The notes under the pieces are model-generated. The model was not told the DNA's origin and ran no database searches. It saw nothing but the letters and a program-made list of their open reading frames with translations. The translations under genes and the position numbers were made by a program. Positions 15,014 to 22,561 of a stretch of 26,834 nucleotides of DNA are shown in pieces. Numbering within the stretch: the stretch's first letter is position 1; every line of letters begins with the position of its first letter. The stretch is from a virus, in IMG/VR virus record IMGVR_UViG_3300037246_001274, positions 1-26,834 of that record; one strand, given 5' to 3'.

Positions 15014-15283
15014 TTAATAGCCTTTAAAGCCCAAGTCCCAGTCTGCTAGGGAACGAGGCTTCGTAGAGTTCTTGATAAATGCGCGAAGGCCACCACGATG
15101 ATGTACTTTGACGCCGCGTCGGGCTGCCCACTGCTCGAAGGTGTAACGCTTCACGGGCTTTGTTACTGGGCGCTTTGCAGCGACCTTTCTTTTCTTTGGA
15201 GCAGCCTTAACTGCTTTGGTCTCTGACTTAGCTACAAACTTAGTCACAGACTTAACTTCTTCTTTTTTAGTGTCTTCAGACAT
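15014..15283 (-). CDS. Small basic lysine/alanine-rich protein
   Basis: An 89-residue protein. I chose ATG 15283 because AAGGTGG lies 7 nt upstream; an in-frame TTG at 15289 is too close to that site. Residues about 5-48 are a lysine/alanine/proline tail (AKSETKAVKAAPKKRKVAAK) resembling histone H1-like tails. The C-terminal half (YTFEQWAARRGVKVHHRGGL, then a W-containing end) looks like a small folded domain that I do not recognise. The gene lies between the putative tail terminator and the sheath; its ribosome binding site overlaps the upstream stop codon. A possible role is nucleic-acid or acidic-protein binding during assembly, but nothing shows this directly. Confidence 0.7.
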   Translation of the reverse strand: MSEDTKKEEVKSVTKFVAKSETKAVKAAPKKRKVAAKRPVTKPVKRYTFEQWAARRGVKVHHRGGLRAFIKNSTKPRSLADWDLGFKGY

Positions 15284-15295
15284 AGACAAACCACC

Positions 15296-16297
15296 TTACA
15301 GGGTTATTGGGAACTTTAGGATCGTGTCGCCGTACACTTCGTAGTTTACTTGAATCTGGGCGAACACTTCTTGCTCCTCAAGGAAGCTAAACGGAGATGT
15401 AAACTGAAGGTTCATCATTCTCTGAAAAACCTCATCTGGTAAAAACTCTGTTCGGGGAGCGAAATCAGAGCCACCAATCTTCAGATTGATAACTCCTTGG
15501 CTTTCTAGAAAAGCTCTCTGAGAAAGCAACAATGCCTTTACTGCGGAGTAAAGGTATATCACCTGGTCTTGCTGACCGGCCATTACATGCAGGCTATAGT
15601 TAGCGGCGAAGTTAGCGCCTTTACGGAGGTACGACCCAGTACTAGAGTATACCCTAGATGGCTCACCTGTGGCAAGCATTGGATCGTCTGGTTTACGAAT
15701 ATCTACTACACTCGTATCGTCAAGTTGAGGATTAAATGCGCCATCGATGTCAAGACCATCTTCTCTTAGTCGAAGAATATTATAAGTCTCGCCAGCACCA
15801 GCGCCCTCTACTACATACAGTATAAGGCATCCTGTGGGATTTTCAAGTAGATTATCAACAAGAGCCTCTATATTGTCACCATCATCAAAGATAATACTCC
15901 CAGTGTCTGGCTGAGACTGTACCCCTAGAGGCCCTGCCACCTTCACAGGAAGGCCGCTAGAACCGCTTGTAGAGGCTCCGTGGCCTCCCAGGGTGTCGTA
16001 GGACAGTTCCGGGTCAGGGACGTACAAATCGCTTCTATCCCCCATAACATCGCCCAGCCAAGTTTCACCCTCTGATTCGTTCCGTAATACTAGTACCAAC
16101 GAAGGAAGAGTAGGCTCTTTGCGGGGATAGTTGATGGAGAAGTCAATGGGCGTCTCCAGAACAAAGCTTTTAACAGCCTCCAACTGGTCCTGGTTCAAAT
16201 GACGGAAGATTGCATCAAGGATACGATCGTCTTCCCTCATAGCTCTAAAGCCTGCGATGATCGCTCTCTGTAGTATTACTTCAGGTATTACAGCCAT
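15296..16297 (-). CDS. Putative tail terminator / tail completion protein
   Basis: A 333-residue protein. The N-terminus (VILQRAIIAGFRAMREDDRI) is helical, followed by DFSINYPRKEPTLPSLVLVL, a pattern seen in tail terminator and tail completion proteins of myoviruses. The C-terminal region (YSLHVMAGQQDQVIYLYSAV, then a helix with LLLSQRAFLESQG and strands ending VYGDTILKFPITL) also fits. It takes the place of the approximately 278-residue gene before the sheath in phage K. Such proteins cap the tail and make the joint with the neck. The loop about 85-130 is Gly/Ser-rich. Position and fold pattern support the call; no catalytic motif is present. It starts 2 nt after the stop of the preceding gene. 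Confidence 0.55.
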   Translation of the reverse strand: MAVIPEVILQRAIIAGFRAMREDDRILDAIFRHLNQDQLEAVKSFVLETPIDFSINYPRKEPTLPSLVLVLRNESEGETWLGDVMGDRSDLYVPDPELSYDTLGGHGASTSGSSGLPVKVAGPLGVQSQPDTGSIIFDDGDNIEALVDNLLENPTGCLILYVVEGAGAGETYNILRLREDGLDIDGAFNPQLDDTSVVDIRKPDDPMLATGEPSRVYSSTGSYLRKGANFAANYSLHVMAGQQDQVIYLYSAVKALLLSQRAFLESQGVINLKIGGSDFAPRTEFLPDEVFQRMMNLQFTSPFSFLEEQEVFAQIQVNYEVYGDTILKFPITL

Positions 16298-16299
16298 TA

Positions 16300-16785
16300 T
16301 TAATTCCCCAACAACTTCTCGATAGCCTCACCCACATACTTGGGGGCAAGCTCATCTTTGATGTAGTCTGCTACATCGTCTCTCATATTAAAACCAGGAA
16401 AGCCTGGGTGCTTCCAAGGCTCTCCGGATCCAGTAGCCCAAACCCCAGGACTAGTGAAAATGATTTGTCTGTTTACGTTCAAGGGGACAAGTTGTCCGCG
16501 CTTCACGTTCATACTATATCCTGGAGTTCCCATCTCCAGGCCTCCAAGCCAAGAAGGTCCTTCTAGGCCTAAAGAAACAGATTTTTCTCCGACCTTACCA
16601 AATATCTTGATAGCCGCTTGGTAGTCTGCACGGCTCGACTTTAGTCTCTTGCCAGCAGCAGTAACCCAAAAGTCCTGCGCCTCCCAAGCAATCTTGAGCA
16701 GAGCCTGTTCCATCGAGAGTTTGAATGCGTCTACATCAAATATGCCAGTGGAACTAGGAACAGTGATTTTAAAGTTAACTGCCAT
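16300..16785 (-). CDS. HK97 gp10-like neck / tail completion protein
   Basis: A 161-residue protein with helix LLKIAWEAQDFWVTAAGKRL, a central region WLGGLEMGTPGYSMN, and WKHPGFPGFNMRDDVADYI followed by a final helix. This order (helix, basic segment, 'eyGT.......HPG....', C-terminal helix) is typical of HK97 gp10-type proteins, which act at the head-tail joint. It is the third of the four neck genes that precede the sheath in the Herelleviridae order. Its ATG overlaps the previous stop (TAATG). Confidence 0.6.
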   Translation of the reverse strand: MAVNFKITVPSSTGIFDVDAFKLSMEQALLKIAWEAQDFWVTAAGKRLKSSRADYQAAIKIFGKVGEKSVSLGLEGPSWLGGLEMGTPGYSMNVKRGQLVPLNVNRQIIFTSPGVWATGSGEPWKHPGFPGFNMRDDVADYIKDELAPKYVGEAIEKLLGN

Positions 16786-17576
16786 TAGATCTTCGTTCTT
16801 GTCGTGAAGTCAGACTCCATCTCAGAGCGGTAAGCTGGACTGTCCATAGGACTGTCCGTGGTGTAGGTGACGTGCTTCTTACGGATCATCACTCGCTGGC
16901 CCAAGCTACGGCCTCTATCGACTCGTGCGAAAGGCGTTGAGTAGGCTACCCACTCTAAGTAGGCCGTGAACTTTAGTGTGTACAGGGTGCCAAGGTCTGG
17001 CTGGTTGCCTGTCCACTGAATCTTCTTGTTCTCGAACACAAAGTCTGCTCCCTGGGAGTATACCACACCGTTGCTGTCCTCGCACCATATGGCGCAGGAG
17101 GGGCGGTACCAGAGGCGATCCTCGTTGGTCTCCAGGTCGGTGACGTACTGAACGTTGTCTTCGAAGGTGTGCCCTCCTCTGCGGATTACCTGGCCCTCGT
17201 TAGTGGGGGCAGGGGTGCAGAAGGTGATCTTATCGAAGTCGGTGACTACCCCTGCGCGTAGAGAAGGAGAGAATGTGGCGTCACCAGGAACGGCGTAGCC
17301 CATCTCGTAGAGCTGACGGTTACGACCGGGGTCAAGGCTTGTGATTAGGCCGCTTACCCTGCGGGCGTTGCGGTACAAGAAGCCATCACCCTGACACTGC
17401 GGGCAAGATAGGCTTCTCTGGTTAGCTGGCTTGCCTTCTCTAAGGATTAGAGCAGAGTGCAAGTCACCGTTACGACAGGTGCAGGCTACTGCTGTCTCTA
17501 GGATCACCGTGTCTCCACGCGCCTCTATCAGTTCCTCAAGCCGCGCAAAGTCGAAGTCTACGACCAACAAGCTCAT
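16785..17576 (-). CDS. Neck protein with CxC / CPxCxGxG motif
   Basis: A 263-residue protein. Near the N-terminus it has CTCRNG (C27, C29) and CPQCQGDG (C58, C61), a pattern able to bind one zinc ion and resembling half of a DnaJ zinc finger. The rest is beta-rich (VQYVTDLETNEDRLWYRPSC; LYTLKFTAYLEWVAYSTPFA). Myovirus head-closure or neck proteins often carry such a four-cysteine element near their start. It follows the neck connector gene with a one-base TAATG overlap and takes the place of the approximately 292-residue gene in phage K. The head-closure role is inferred from position. Confidence 0.55.
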   Translation of the reverse strand: MSLLVVDFDFARLEELIEARGDTVILETAVACTCRNGDLHSALILREGKPANQRSLSCPQCQGDGFLYRNARRVSGLITSLDPGRNRQLYEMGYAVPGDATFSPSLRAGVVTDFDKITFCTPAPTNEGQVIRRGGHTFEDNVQYVTDLETNEDRLWYRPSCAIWCEDSNGVVYSQGADFVFENKKIQWTGNQPDLGTLYTLKFTAYLEWVAYSTPFARVDRGRSLGQRVMIRKKHVTYTTDSPMDSPAYRSEMESDFTTRTKI

Positions 17577-19408
17577 TATACAATCACCATAGTAACGCCA
17601 CGGTACTTAGCTCTAAGCTCCTTACCGTGCTCGGTAATCCAGTCCTTGTAGGAGTTGATGGTTCCTGTGAACATGCCGTAGGTGGCGGAGTTGATGTAGG
17701 ACACCGACTCGCTTACGCCATCTCGGCTGAGCGACGTGGAACCTAGGCCTGGACGAATAGCCTGACCGGCCATTACCAAAGCATCAATAGCTGCCTTCTT
17801 AGCGATAAGCTCCTGGATGTCACAGCTGGCTTCTCTGGTACCGACAATCGCATTGTAGTGCCAGAAGTTAGGAAGCTCAGCAGCACCACGGATTGCGTTC
17901 ACCCAGAGAAGTCCGATGAAGTCGAAAGCAATCTCCTGGTTGAAAGGAACCAACTGGATCATGCCACCCTGCTCGGAGTGCTCGATCCACTCAAGGTCGA
18001 TATCGATAACACGGGTGTTAGCGATAGCACCAAATAAGCTGTCTACTCGGAGGAGCTGTGGGAACGGGGTCTGGATCTGAACCCACTTACCCTGGCTTCT
18101 GGGAACGAAGTAGGTGAGAGGGCTAACGATGTAATCAAAATCCGTATCCGTGAAGATAGGTGCAGGTGCATTGATGCCCGCTGAATACTGGATAGTGGTT
18201 GGATCTCTGTCCGTTACCACGTTGGTAGGCTCTACGTAGGTGGCAAGGAAGTCCTTCTCCACCCAAGCTACCGCTTGACAGAGATACCTGCGGATGGAGG
18301 CATCGTCCATCGTCTTCTTGTCGATGAGAATGGTTTCTGTGACATCATCCTCGGGAAGAAGAAGAATGCTCTTCACCCTTACACAGACGAAATCAGAGGT
18401 GGTTCCGGGGATTACTCCACCGGTTCCTGCACAGCTAGTGGAGGAGGTGCCACCATCGCCTGCGAGCAGGATGACGACACCGGAGGTTGTAATGCTTACG
18501 AGAGGACCACCGTGCCAGTTCATCTGACGAACGATCGTGGTCAGGCCACCAGCGAACTGGGTTGGGCCTTCGGCAGTGTCAAGAGCGACTGAGCCATCTC
18601 CAGGGGCCACAACAGCAGAGAAGTCTGGTAGGGCGTCGATGGCGGCGGCTACTAAGGTAGCTGTGTTTTCTAGATCGTCAAGTACATCGCCGTCTACGTC
18701 CAAGTTAATAATCAGCTGATTAGCAGCAAAAGAAGCAGATAGAGGAGAAGTTCCGGTAGGTGTCTGAACAGTAACAGTAAGAGCATTACCATCAGCACCA
18801 AGGTAAGTTCCGTCAGACGTAATGGTAACTTCTCCATTAGTTCCTCCAGTACCAACAACTGCAGTAGCGTTGGCGGTAGGGTCCTCGTGGTAGACGTAGC
18901 CCAGGTTGAAGGCACCCAGAGGATGAGTGTCGCTCATCTCTTCGATAGTGACATCAATCTCCTGAGGCTGGAACTTAGGTTCACGGATCTGGGTAGCAGT
19001 CAGGTCGAGGCCGAACAAGTAGTCACTCTTGAGGCGGGCAACCGATACAATGCTAATGTCGAAATCGTCGGTGGAAGCAGTGATATCCTCATCGACAACG
19101 CTGGTAGCCTTGACGAAGTACTTGCCGTGGCGCACAAGACTGATAAGGTCCTGGTCCACAATGTCCGGAATATAGAACTCTACGACTGCGGACTGAGGGT
19201 CCGTGGTGTTCGTGAAGGATAGAGTGGAGGTAGCGACAACAGCATCTCTAGAACGACGAGCCTTAACAAGGTCTACGAAGATCTGTTCGTCTACATACGG
19301 AGCGCCCCCAGTAATGGAGAGAGTAACCGTGATGGTATCTCTGCCCTCTTCATATTTGGAGTATTCCGCTGCATCGACAGAAACCTCTATGCTAGTAGGA
19401 GTAGTCAT
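17576..19408 (-). CDS. Neck (head-tail) connector with extra N-terminal domains
   Basis: A 610-residue protein. The C-terminal half (about 355-610) matches from memory the approximately 302-residue connector of phage K: helix RYLCQAVAWVEKDFLATYVE, then strands, IDIDLEWIEHSEQGGMIQLV, helices with FIGLLWVNAIRGAA, and LSRDGVSESVSYINSATYG near the end (K has a similar VDGITETIGTTQSAMYGG). Upstream are added parts: an Ig-like beta-sandwich (about 1-122; ITVTLSITGGAPYVDEQIFV) and an inserted domain (about 185-292; LGADGNALTVTVQTPTG to FAGGLTT) of a type also seen in tail sheaths. The connector joins portal to neck; the added domains probably project outside, like whiskers or a collar. It starts at ATG 19408 with AAGGGG at 5 nt. 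Confidence 0.7.
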   Translation of the reverse strand: MTTPTSIEVSVDAAEYSKYEEGRDTITVTLSITGGAPYVDEQIFVDLVKARRSRDAVVATSTLSFTNTTDPQSAVVEFYIPDIVDQDLISLVRHGKYFVKATSVVDEDITASTDDFDISIVSVARLKSDYLFGLDLTATQIREPKFQPQEIDVTIEEMSDTHPLGAFNLGYVYHEDPTANATAVVGTGGTNGEVTITSDGTYLGADGNALTVTVQTPTGTSPLSASFAANQLIINLDVDGDVLDDLENTATLVAAAIDALPDFSAVVAPGDGSVALDTAEGPTQFAGGLTTIVRQMNWHGGPLVSITTSGVVILLAGDGGTSSTSCAGTGGVIPGTTSDFVCVRVKSILLLPEDDVTETILIDKKTMDDASIRRYLCQAVAWVEKDFLATYVEPTNVVTDRDPTTIQYSAGINAPAPIFTDTDFDYIVSPLTYFVPRSQGKWVQIQTPFPQLLRVDSLFGAIANTRVIDIDLEWIEHSEQGGMIQLVPFNQEIAFDFIGLLWVNAIRGAAELPNFWHYNAIVGTREASCDIQELIAKKAAIDALVMAGQAIRPGLGSTSLSRDGVSESVSYINSATYGMFTGTINSYKDWITEHGKELRAKYRGVTMVIV

Positions 19409-19417
19409 TTAAACCCC

Positions 19418-20035
19418 TTAAGGTATGTCAAAAACGTTGGTAGAAGTAACAGGGACTTCCAGTGTGCGGCGATAGTTGGCTGAGGGGATGAAGAAGTCAA
19501 CCTGCGAGCCCGTCACCAGGGAGATCTGGAAGAAACCAGAGCTATCCGTATTGGCGGTAACTAGGTTGGTAACCTGAACGTAGCCATCGGGCGGGGAGTA
19601 TCCCACGGACGGGGTTGCTAGAGGCTTAGCAGAAACGGCTGCTCCTGCAAGAGGGGCTCCCTGGGAGTCCAGCACGTACCCAAACAAAAGGGTCGTAGTG
19701 ACCGAGAGGGTAGTAGAAACAGGAAGGGTAGCGTCCTCTGAAATGAAGGCTGGGGTTAGACCGGTCTTAAGTCCTGCGCCTTCAACACGGACAGTTAGAT
19801 TGCCTAGTGTATCGGTATCGAGGGCGGAAAGACGAACTGTATACCACCCGCCGCTTACCTCGGCCCAAGTACCGCCATCAATAGCAGGAACCGGAGCGAA
19901 GTATCCTCCGCCGTCCTTATCGATGGTGACAGTAACGTCTGAAAAGAGCAAACCTGTGGCAGCAACGCCAGCGGTTGTCTCTACATAAACCGAGATATCA
20001 CCTATCTGGCTCTGTAAAAGTATTACACACGACAT
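19418..20035 (-). CDS. Beta-rich accessory protein with carboxypeptidase regulatory-like domain
   Basis: A 205-residue protein, first gene of the neck/tail unit. Residues about 5-110 form a beta-rich domain (GDISVYVETTAGVAATG; GWYTVRLSALDTDTLGNLTV). Residues about 115-200 (LFGYVLDSQGAPLAGAAVSA; DSSGFFQISLVTGS; VDFFIPSANYRRTLEVPV) match the CarboxypepD_reg/Cna-B-like fold, a common surface domain in phages that can bind sugars or proteins. The next gene also has N-terminal beta domains, so the two may form a collar or whisker assembly. A promoter lies 41-69 nt upstream of the ATG. The virion location is inferred. Confidence 0.6.
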   Translation of the reverse strand: MSCVILLQSQIGDISVYVETTAGVAATGLLFSDVTVTIDKDGGGYFAPVPAIDGGTWAEVSGGWYTVRLSALDTDTLGNLTVRVEGAGLKTGLTPAFISEDATLPVSTTLSVTTTLLFGYVLDSQGAPLAGAAVSAKPLATPSVGYSPPDGYVQVTNLVTANTDSSGFFQISLVTGSQVDFFIPSANYRRTLEVPVTSTNVFDIP

Positions 20036-20075
20036 AGATAAAACTCTCTATAGGAGTGGAAATTAGTACTAGCTC

Positions 20076-20104
20076 ATTGTAGCATGATGGGGCTGAAAAC
20101 ACAA
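20076..20104 (-). promoter_or_regulatory. Sigma-70-like promoter for the neck/sheath unit
   Basis: Minus strand: -35 TTGTGT (20104-20099), 17-nt spacer, -10 TACAAT (20081-20076) with the extended -10 TG one base upstream. Predicted start is near 20069, giving a leader of about 35 nt before ATG 20035. The -35 lies inside the T-rich tail of the terminator at 20107-20135, so termination of one unit and start of the next share sequence. Confidence 0.65.
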
Positions 20105-20135
20105 CGGCCCCCTCCCTTTTGAAGGGGTAGGGGGC
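20095..20135 (-). terminator. Intrinsic terminator of the capsid operon
   Basis: Minus strand hairpin: GCCCCCT pairs with AGGGGGC (7 bp) and CCCTT with AAGGG (5 bp), with a 2-nt bulge and a 3-nt loop. It is followed by CGTTGTGTTTTC. It lies 32 nt after the stop of the 81-residue gene and just before the promoter of the next unit. Confidence 0.75.
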
Positions 20136-20166
20136 TATCGTATTATTATATTACTAGTCGTTTGAC

Positions 20167-20412
20167 TTAGTAGCCGGTGGTCAATTCCTCGGTGTCCTGA
20201 TTACGGGCACGACGAGGATGAGTTGGGGTTGGACGCACACCGTTGATTTCACGACCCGTTGCTGCGGCATCTGTACCCGCAGCAATAGCTACCTGAAGCG
20301 CAGCAAAATCGGCTGTTGCTCCAAGAATGGCTAGTAGGTTGTTGAACTGACGGCGAAGCTCGTCGAACTCCTGGCTGCTCTGGTCACTTATGACTTTTCT
20401 TGCTCTTGCCAT
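20167..20412 (-). CDS. Small unknown protein at the end of the capsid operon
   Basis: An 81-residue protein starting at ATG 20412 with AAGGAAG 7 nt upstream. Residues 9-55 are helical (QEFDELRRQFNNLLAILGAT; ALQVAIAAGTDAA), and the C-terminus is arginine-rich and probably disordered. I do not recognise its family. The small size, strong ribosome binding site and location after the capsid gene would suit a minor head or head-completion protein; this is inference. Confidence 0.7.
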   Translation of the reverse strand: MARARKVISDQSSQEFDELRRQFNNLLAILGATADFAALQVAIAAGTDAAATGREINGVRPTPTHPRRARNQDTEELTTGY

Positions 20413-20424
20413 GATATATCTTCC

Positions 20425-21033
20425 TTACTCCGCGTCTTTCTTAAAGAAGGACTTCTTAGGGGCCTTCTTCTTTTCAACTCGGGGTTTAGCTTTTGGTTTA
20501 TCCTCTTTTTTGACTTCTACCTTTTCAACCTTGGCTTCTACCTTCTTCTCCACCTTTTTAAGGGTAGGGGCTGGGGTAGCTGCTTTTGGCTCCTCTACAA
20601 TGCGGATCCTGTTAGGGCGCACACGGCAGTAGGCAGTAATTACAGGAACGTCGCTTGCAAAACATTCAGCTTCGCCCTTTTCATCAAAGTTGAGGACTAA
20701 TGAATCACCCACGACAAGTACCTTGCCGCGAATGCTATTGCTCTTTACTTTCACTCTCTTCATCAGTATCTCCTGATTCGATGGGGGACTTGGTTTCATG
20801 GAGTTTAAAAACAGGTCACGTTTAAGTGTTCCCGCTTCCTTACCCTTGGTTCTGGATTTCTCCTTGCCAAGGCCAGAAAGGTCAAAGTTGATTTTGACAC
20901 CTTCTGGGTTCGTATCCCCATCCTCTGAAGTTTCAACAACCTCATCTAGGGAGCGGAACAGGCAAGAGCCGCAAGAGTTCACTGCCTCATTATCTGAGGG
21001 CAGTTCTTTTTCACACCAACGACATTTTGCCAT
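20425..21033 (-). CDS. Zinc-finger / lysine-rich head-region protein
   Basis: A 202-residue protein in three parts. Residues 4-24 hold CRWC and CGSC (C4, C7, C21, C24), a probable zinc knuckle. Residues about 91-150 (MKRVKVKSNSIRGKVLVVGD; RVRPNRIRIVEEP) look like a small beta domain. Residues 150-202 are a Lys/Ala/Pro/Glu tail (KVEKKVEAKVEKVEVKKEDK). An internal ATG at codon 91 (20763) has a perfect AGGAG ribosome binding site at 6 nt, so a 112-residue second product (beta domain plus tail) is likely. It follows the major capsid gene after a strong hairpin. The basic tail could contact DNA or acidic proteins. Family not recognised. Confidence 0.7.
   Translation of the reverse strand: MAKCRWCEKELPSDNEAVNSCGSCLFRSLDEVVETSEDGDTNPEGVKINFDLSGLGKEKSRTKGKEAGTLKRDLFLNSMKPSPPSNQEILMKRVKVKSNSIRGKVLVVGDSLVLNFDEKGEAECFASDVPVITAYCRVRPNRIRIVEEPKAATPAPTLKKVEKKVEAKVEKVEVKKEDKPKAKPRVEKKKAPKKSFFKKDAE
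20761..20774 (-). promoter_or_regulatory. Internal ribosome binding site and in-frame start
   Basis: Within the 202-residue gene, minus strand AGGAGATACTGATG gives AGGAG, a 6-nt spacer and ATG (20763), in the same reading frame. The product would be 112 residues and lack the zinc knuckle. This is as good as or better than the starts of true genes nearby. Confidence 0.5.
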
Positions 21034-21045
21034 GAGAACAAGACA

Positions 21046-21074
21046 GTAGGGACTAAGACTAGCTTAGCCCCTAC
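21046..21074 (-). other. mRNA hairpin after the major capsid gene
   Basis: Minus strand GTAGGGGCTAAG pairs with CTTAGTCCCTAC around loop CTAGT: 12 pairs including one G-U. In plus-strand RNA the same position would be an A-C mismatch, so this works as minus-strand RNA. TGTCTTGTTCTC follows, only moderately T-rich. It could be a partial terminator or a 3' end that protects capsid mRNA. Confidence 0.65.
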
Positions 21075-21081
21075 CTATCCT

Positions 21082-22539
21082 TTATCGAACTTCGAGGCGA
21101 CCGATGTTGATCATGCGAATCCACTTCTTCGGAGCGAAGAGGATAGGCGTACCGTACAGAAGAATCATCCAACGGTAAGCTGGGGAGAGAACTGCAAGGT
21201 CCATCTTCATCATAGGCATGAGCTGACGGAAAGTTACAACGGATGGTGTAAGCTCGCCCAAGTACGCCACAGAAGTGAACGGTAGGGTAAGGTTTACATC
21301 ATTCCAAACTGTATCGGCAGCAGCACCTTGTAGAGCCGCAGGAACCTGAGCAACGAGCGAGTAGCTCGAAAAGTCAGCAGGAACAACGGTTAGTTCCAAG
21401 ATTGCGGACGAACGGTAAATACGAATGTATTCAGTTGGGAACGCACCGATAGATGCTGCGTTCTTTACAGTTACCACAACGTGATCTCCAGCGTCCTTTT
21501 CTGCCTGTGTAACGTCCACAGGAACAGCCTGGACAGGAGAAGGAGCGGACTCACCGAAACGGTTATTAGCCGTTGCGACGTAGTTAAACGCAGTTTCACC
21601 AGTTGGAGCACCCTTGTTGTGATCGCCATCCGTACCAGTAAGGGTAGGGTCAGCAATTTGCTGCGGTGCAGCTGGTGCGTTAGGAGACGTTGCAGCGGAA
21701 GGAGGCGTTGCGTTCTGACGAATGAATACGTCTGGATTGAACTCAAGTACGCCAGCCTGGGTGCTGATCGTCTGGATGGTATTACCAATCTGACCATTTT
21801 GTGGTGCAGGTAGGGAAATACGCTCACGAGGGTAGAATGTCTTCACAAGGTCGGACATGGTGCGAGTACCGAGGAACATGTCGGTTGGGAAACCGTAGTT
21901 CTCGACAATCTCGTTTGCTGCCTCTTCCATGTCTGCTTCCTGGATGGAGTTACCCTCCAGGTCGAGAACGGCGGAAGCATCAATCAACGCGTCAAGACCG
22001 TCCCACTGCTCTGCTTCTCCGTCAAAGGAGAGAGAGGAGTCACCGGAGAACAGATTCTGTTCAACACGCTCAAGCAACCAAAGGATGCCCGACTGGTTCT
22101 CAAGAGCGATCAAGTCGCCATGAGCCGGATGGACGAGGGATGCCTGATGCGTGACCTCGCGGGTGGTACCAAGGAACTTCACAAGCTGGACGCGACGTGC
22201 ATACGACGTGTCGGTTGCCTGTGGGAGTTCACCTTCCTGTACGAAAGGATTCTGGGTTCCACCATAGTTAATTAGTTGGTTGTACTCTTCAACAGTTGAG
22301 TACGCAGGGCTCTTGGGGATCTTCTTCCAAAACTTAATGTGGGAAGAAGTGTACGTTAGTACCTTGAGGCTTGCTTCTAGAGACTCTACACGAAGTGCGG
22401 AACCACCAGTCTTACCTGCACCGGTCTGATAACCGGCCTCAAGAGCTTTACTCAACTCAGCAATGTCAGCGTCGGTGCCAGCACCGAATCCGGACATACC
22501 TGATGTCGAGTTCTGAAAGGATTTAAGACCTACAGTCAT
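21082..22539 (-). CDS. Major capsid protein (HK97 fold, Herelleviridae-like)
   Basis: A 485-residue protein that matches, from memory, the approximately 463-residue capsid protein of phage K along its length: IKFWKKIPKSPAYSTVEEYN (68-87); WDGLDALIDASAVLDLEGNS (179-198); ENYGFPTDMFLGTRTMSDLV (213-232); and the C-terminus LGELTPSVVTFRQLMPMMKM (427-446) plus LLYGTPILFAPKKWIRMINI (460-479). Residues about 286-418 are an Ig/FN3-like insert (APTGETAFNYVATANNRFGE), as also found in phage K. Residues 1-55 are a likely propeptide region; KALEAGY at 31-37 and GGSALRVESL at 45-54 resemble segments in the protease and scaffold. The ATG at 22539 has AAGGAG at 8 nt. Confidence 0.95.
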   Translation of the reverse strand: MTVGLKSFQNSTSGMSGFGAGTDADIAELSKALEAGYQTGAGKTGGSALRVESLEASLKVLTYTSSHIKFWKKIPKSPAYSTVEEYNQLINYGGTQNPFVQEGELPQATDTSYARRVQLVKFLGTTREVTHQASLVHPAHGDLIALENQSGILWLLERVEQNLFSGDSSLSFDGEAEQWDGLDALIDASAVLDLEGNSIQEADMEEAANEIVENYGFPTDMFLGTRTMSDLVKTFYPRERISLPAPQNGQIGNTIQTISTQAGVLEFNPDVFIRQNATPPSAATSPNAPAAPQQIADPTLTGTDGDHNKGAPTGETAFNYVATANNRFGESAPSPVQAVPVDVTQAEKDAGDHVVVTVKNAASIGAFPTEYIRIYRSSAILELTVVPADFSSYSLVAQVPAALQGAAADTVWNDVNLTLPFTSVAYLGELTPSVVTFRQLMPMMKMDLAVLSPAYRWMILLYGTPILFAPKKWIRMINIGRLEVR

Positions 22540-22561
22540 TTTAATCGCTCCTTATATTTCT

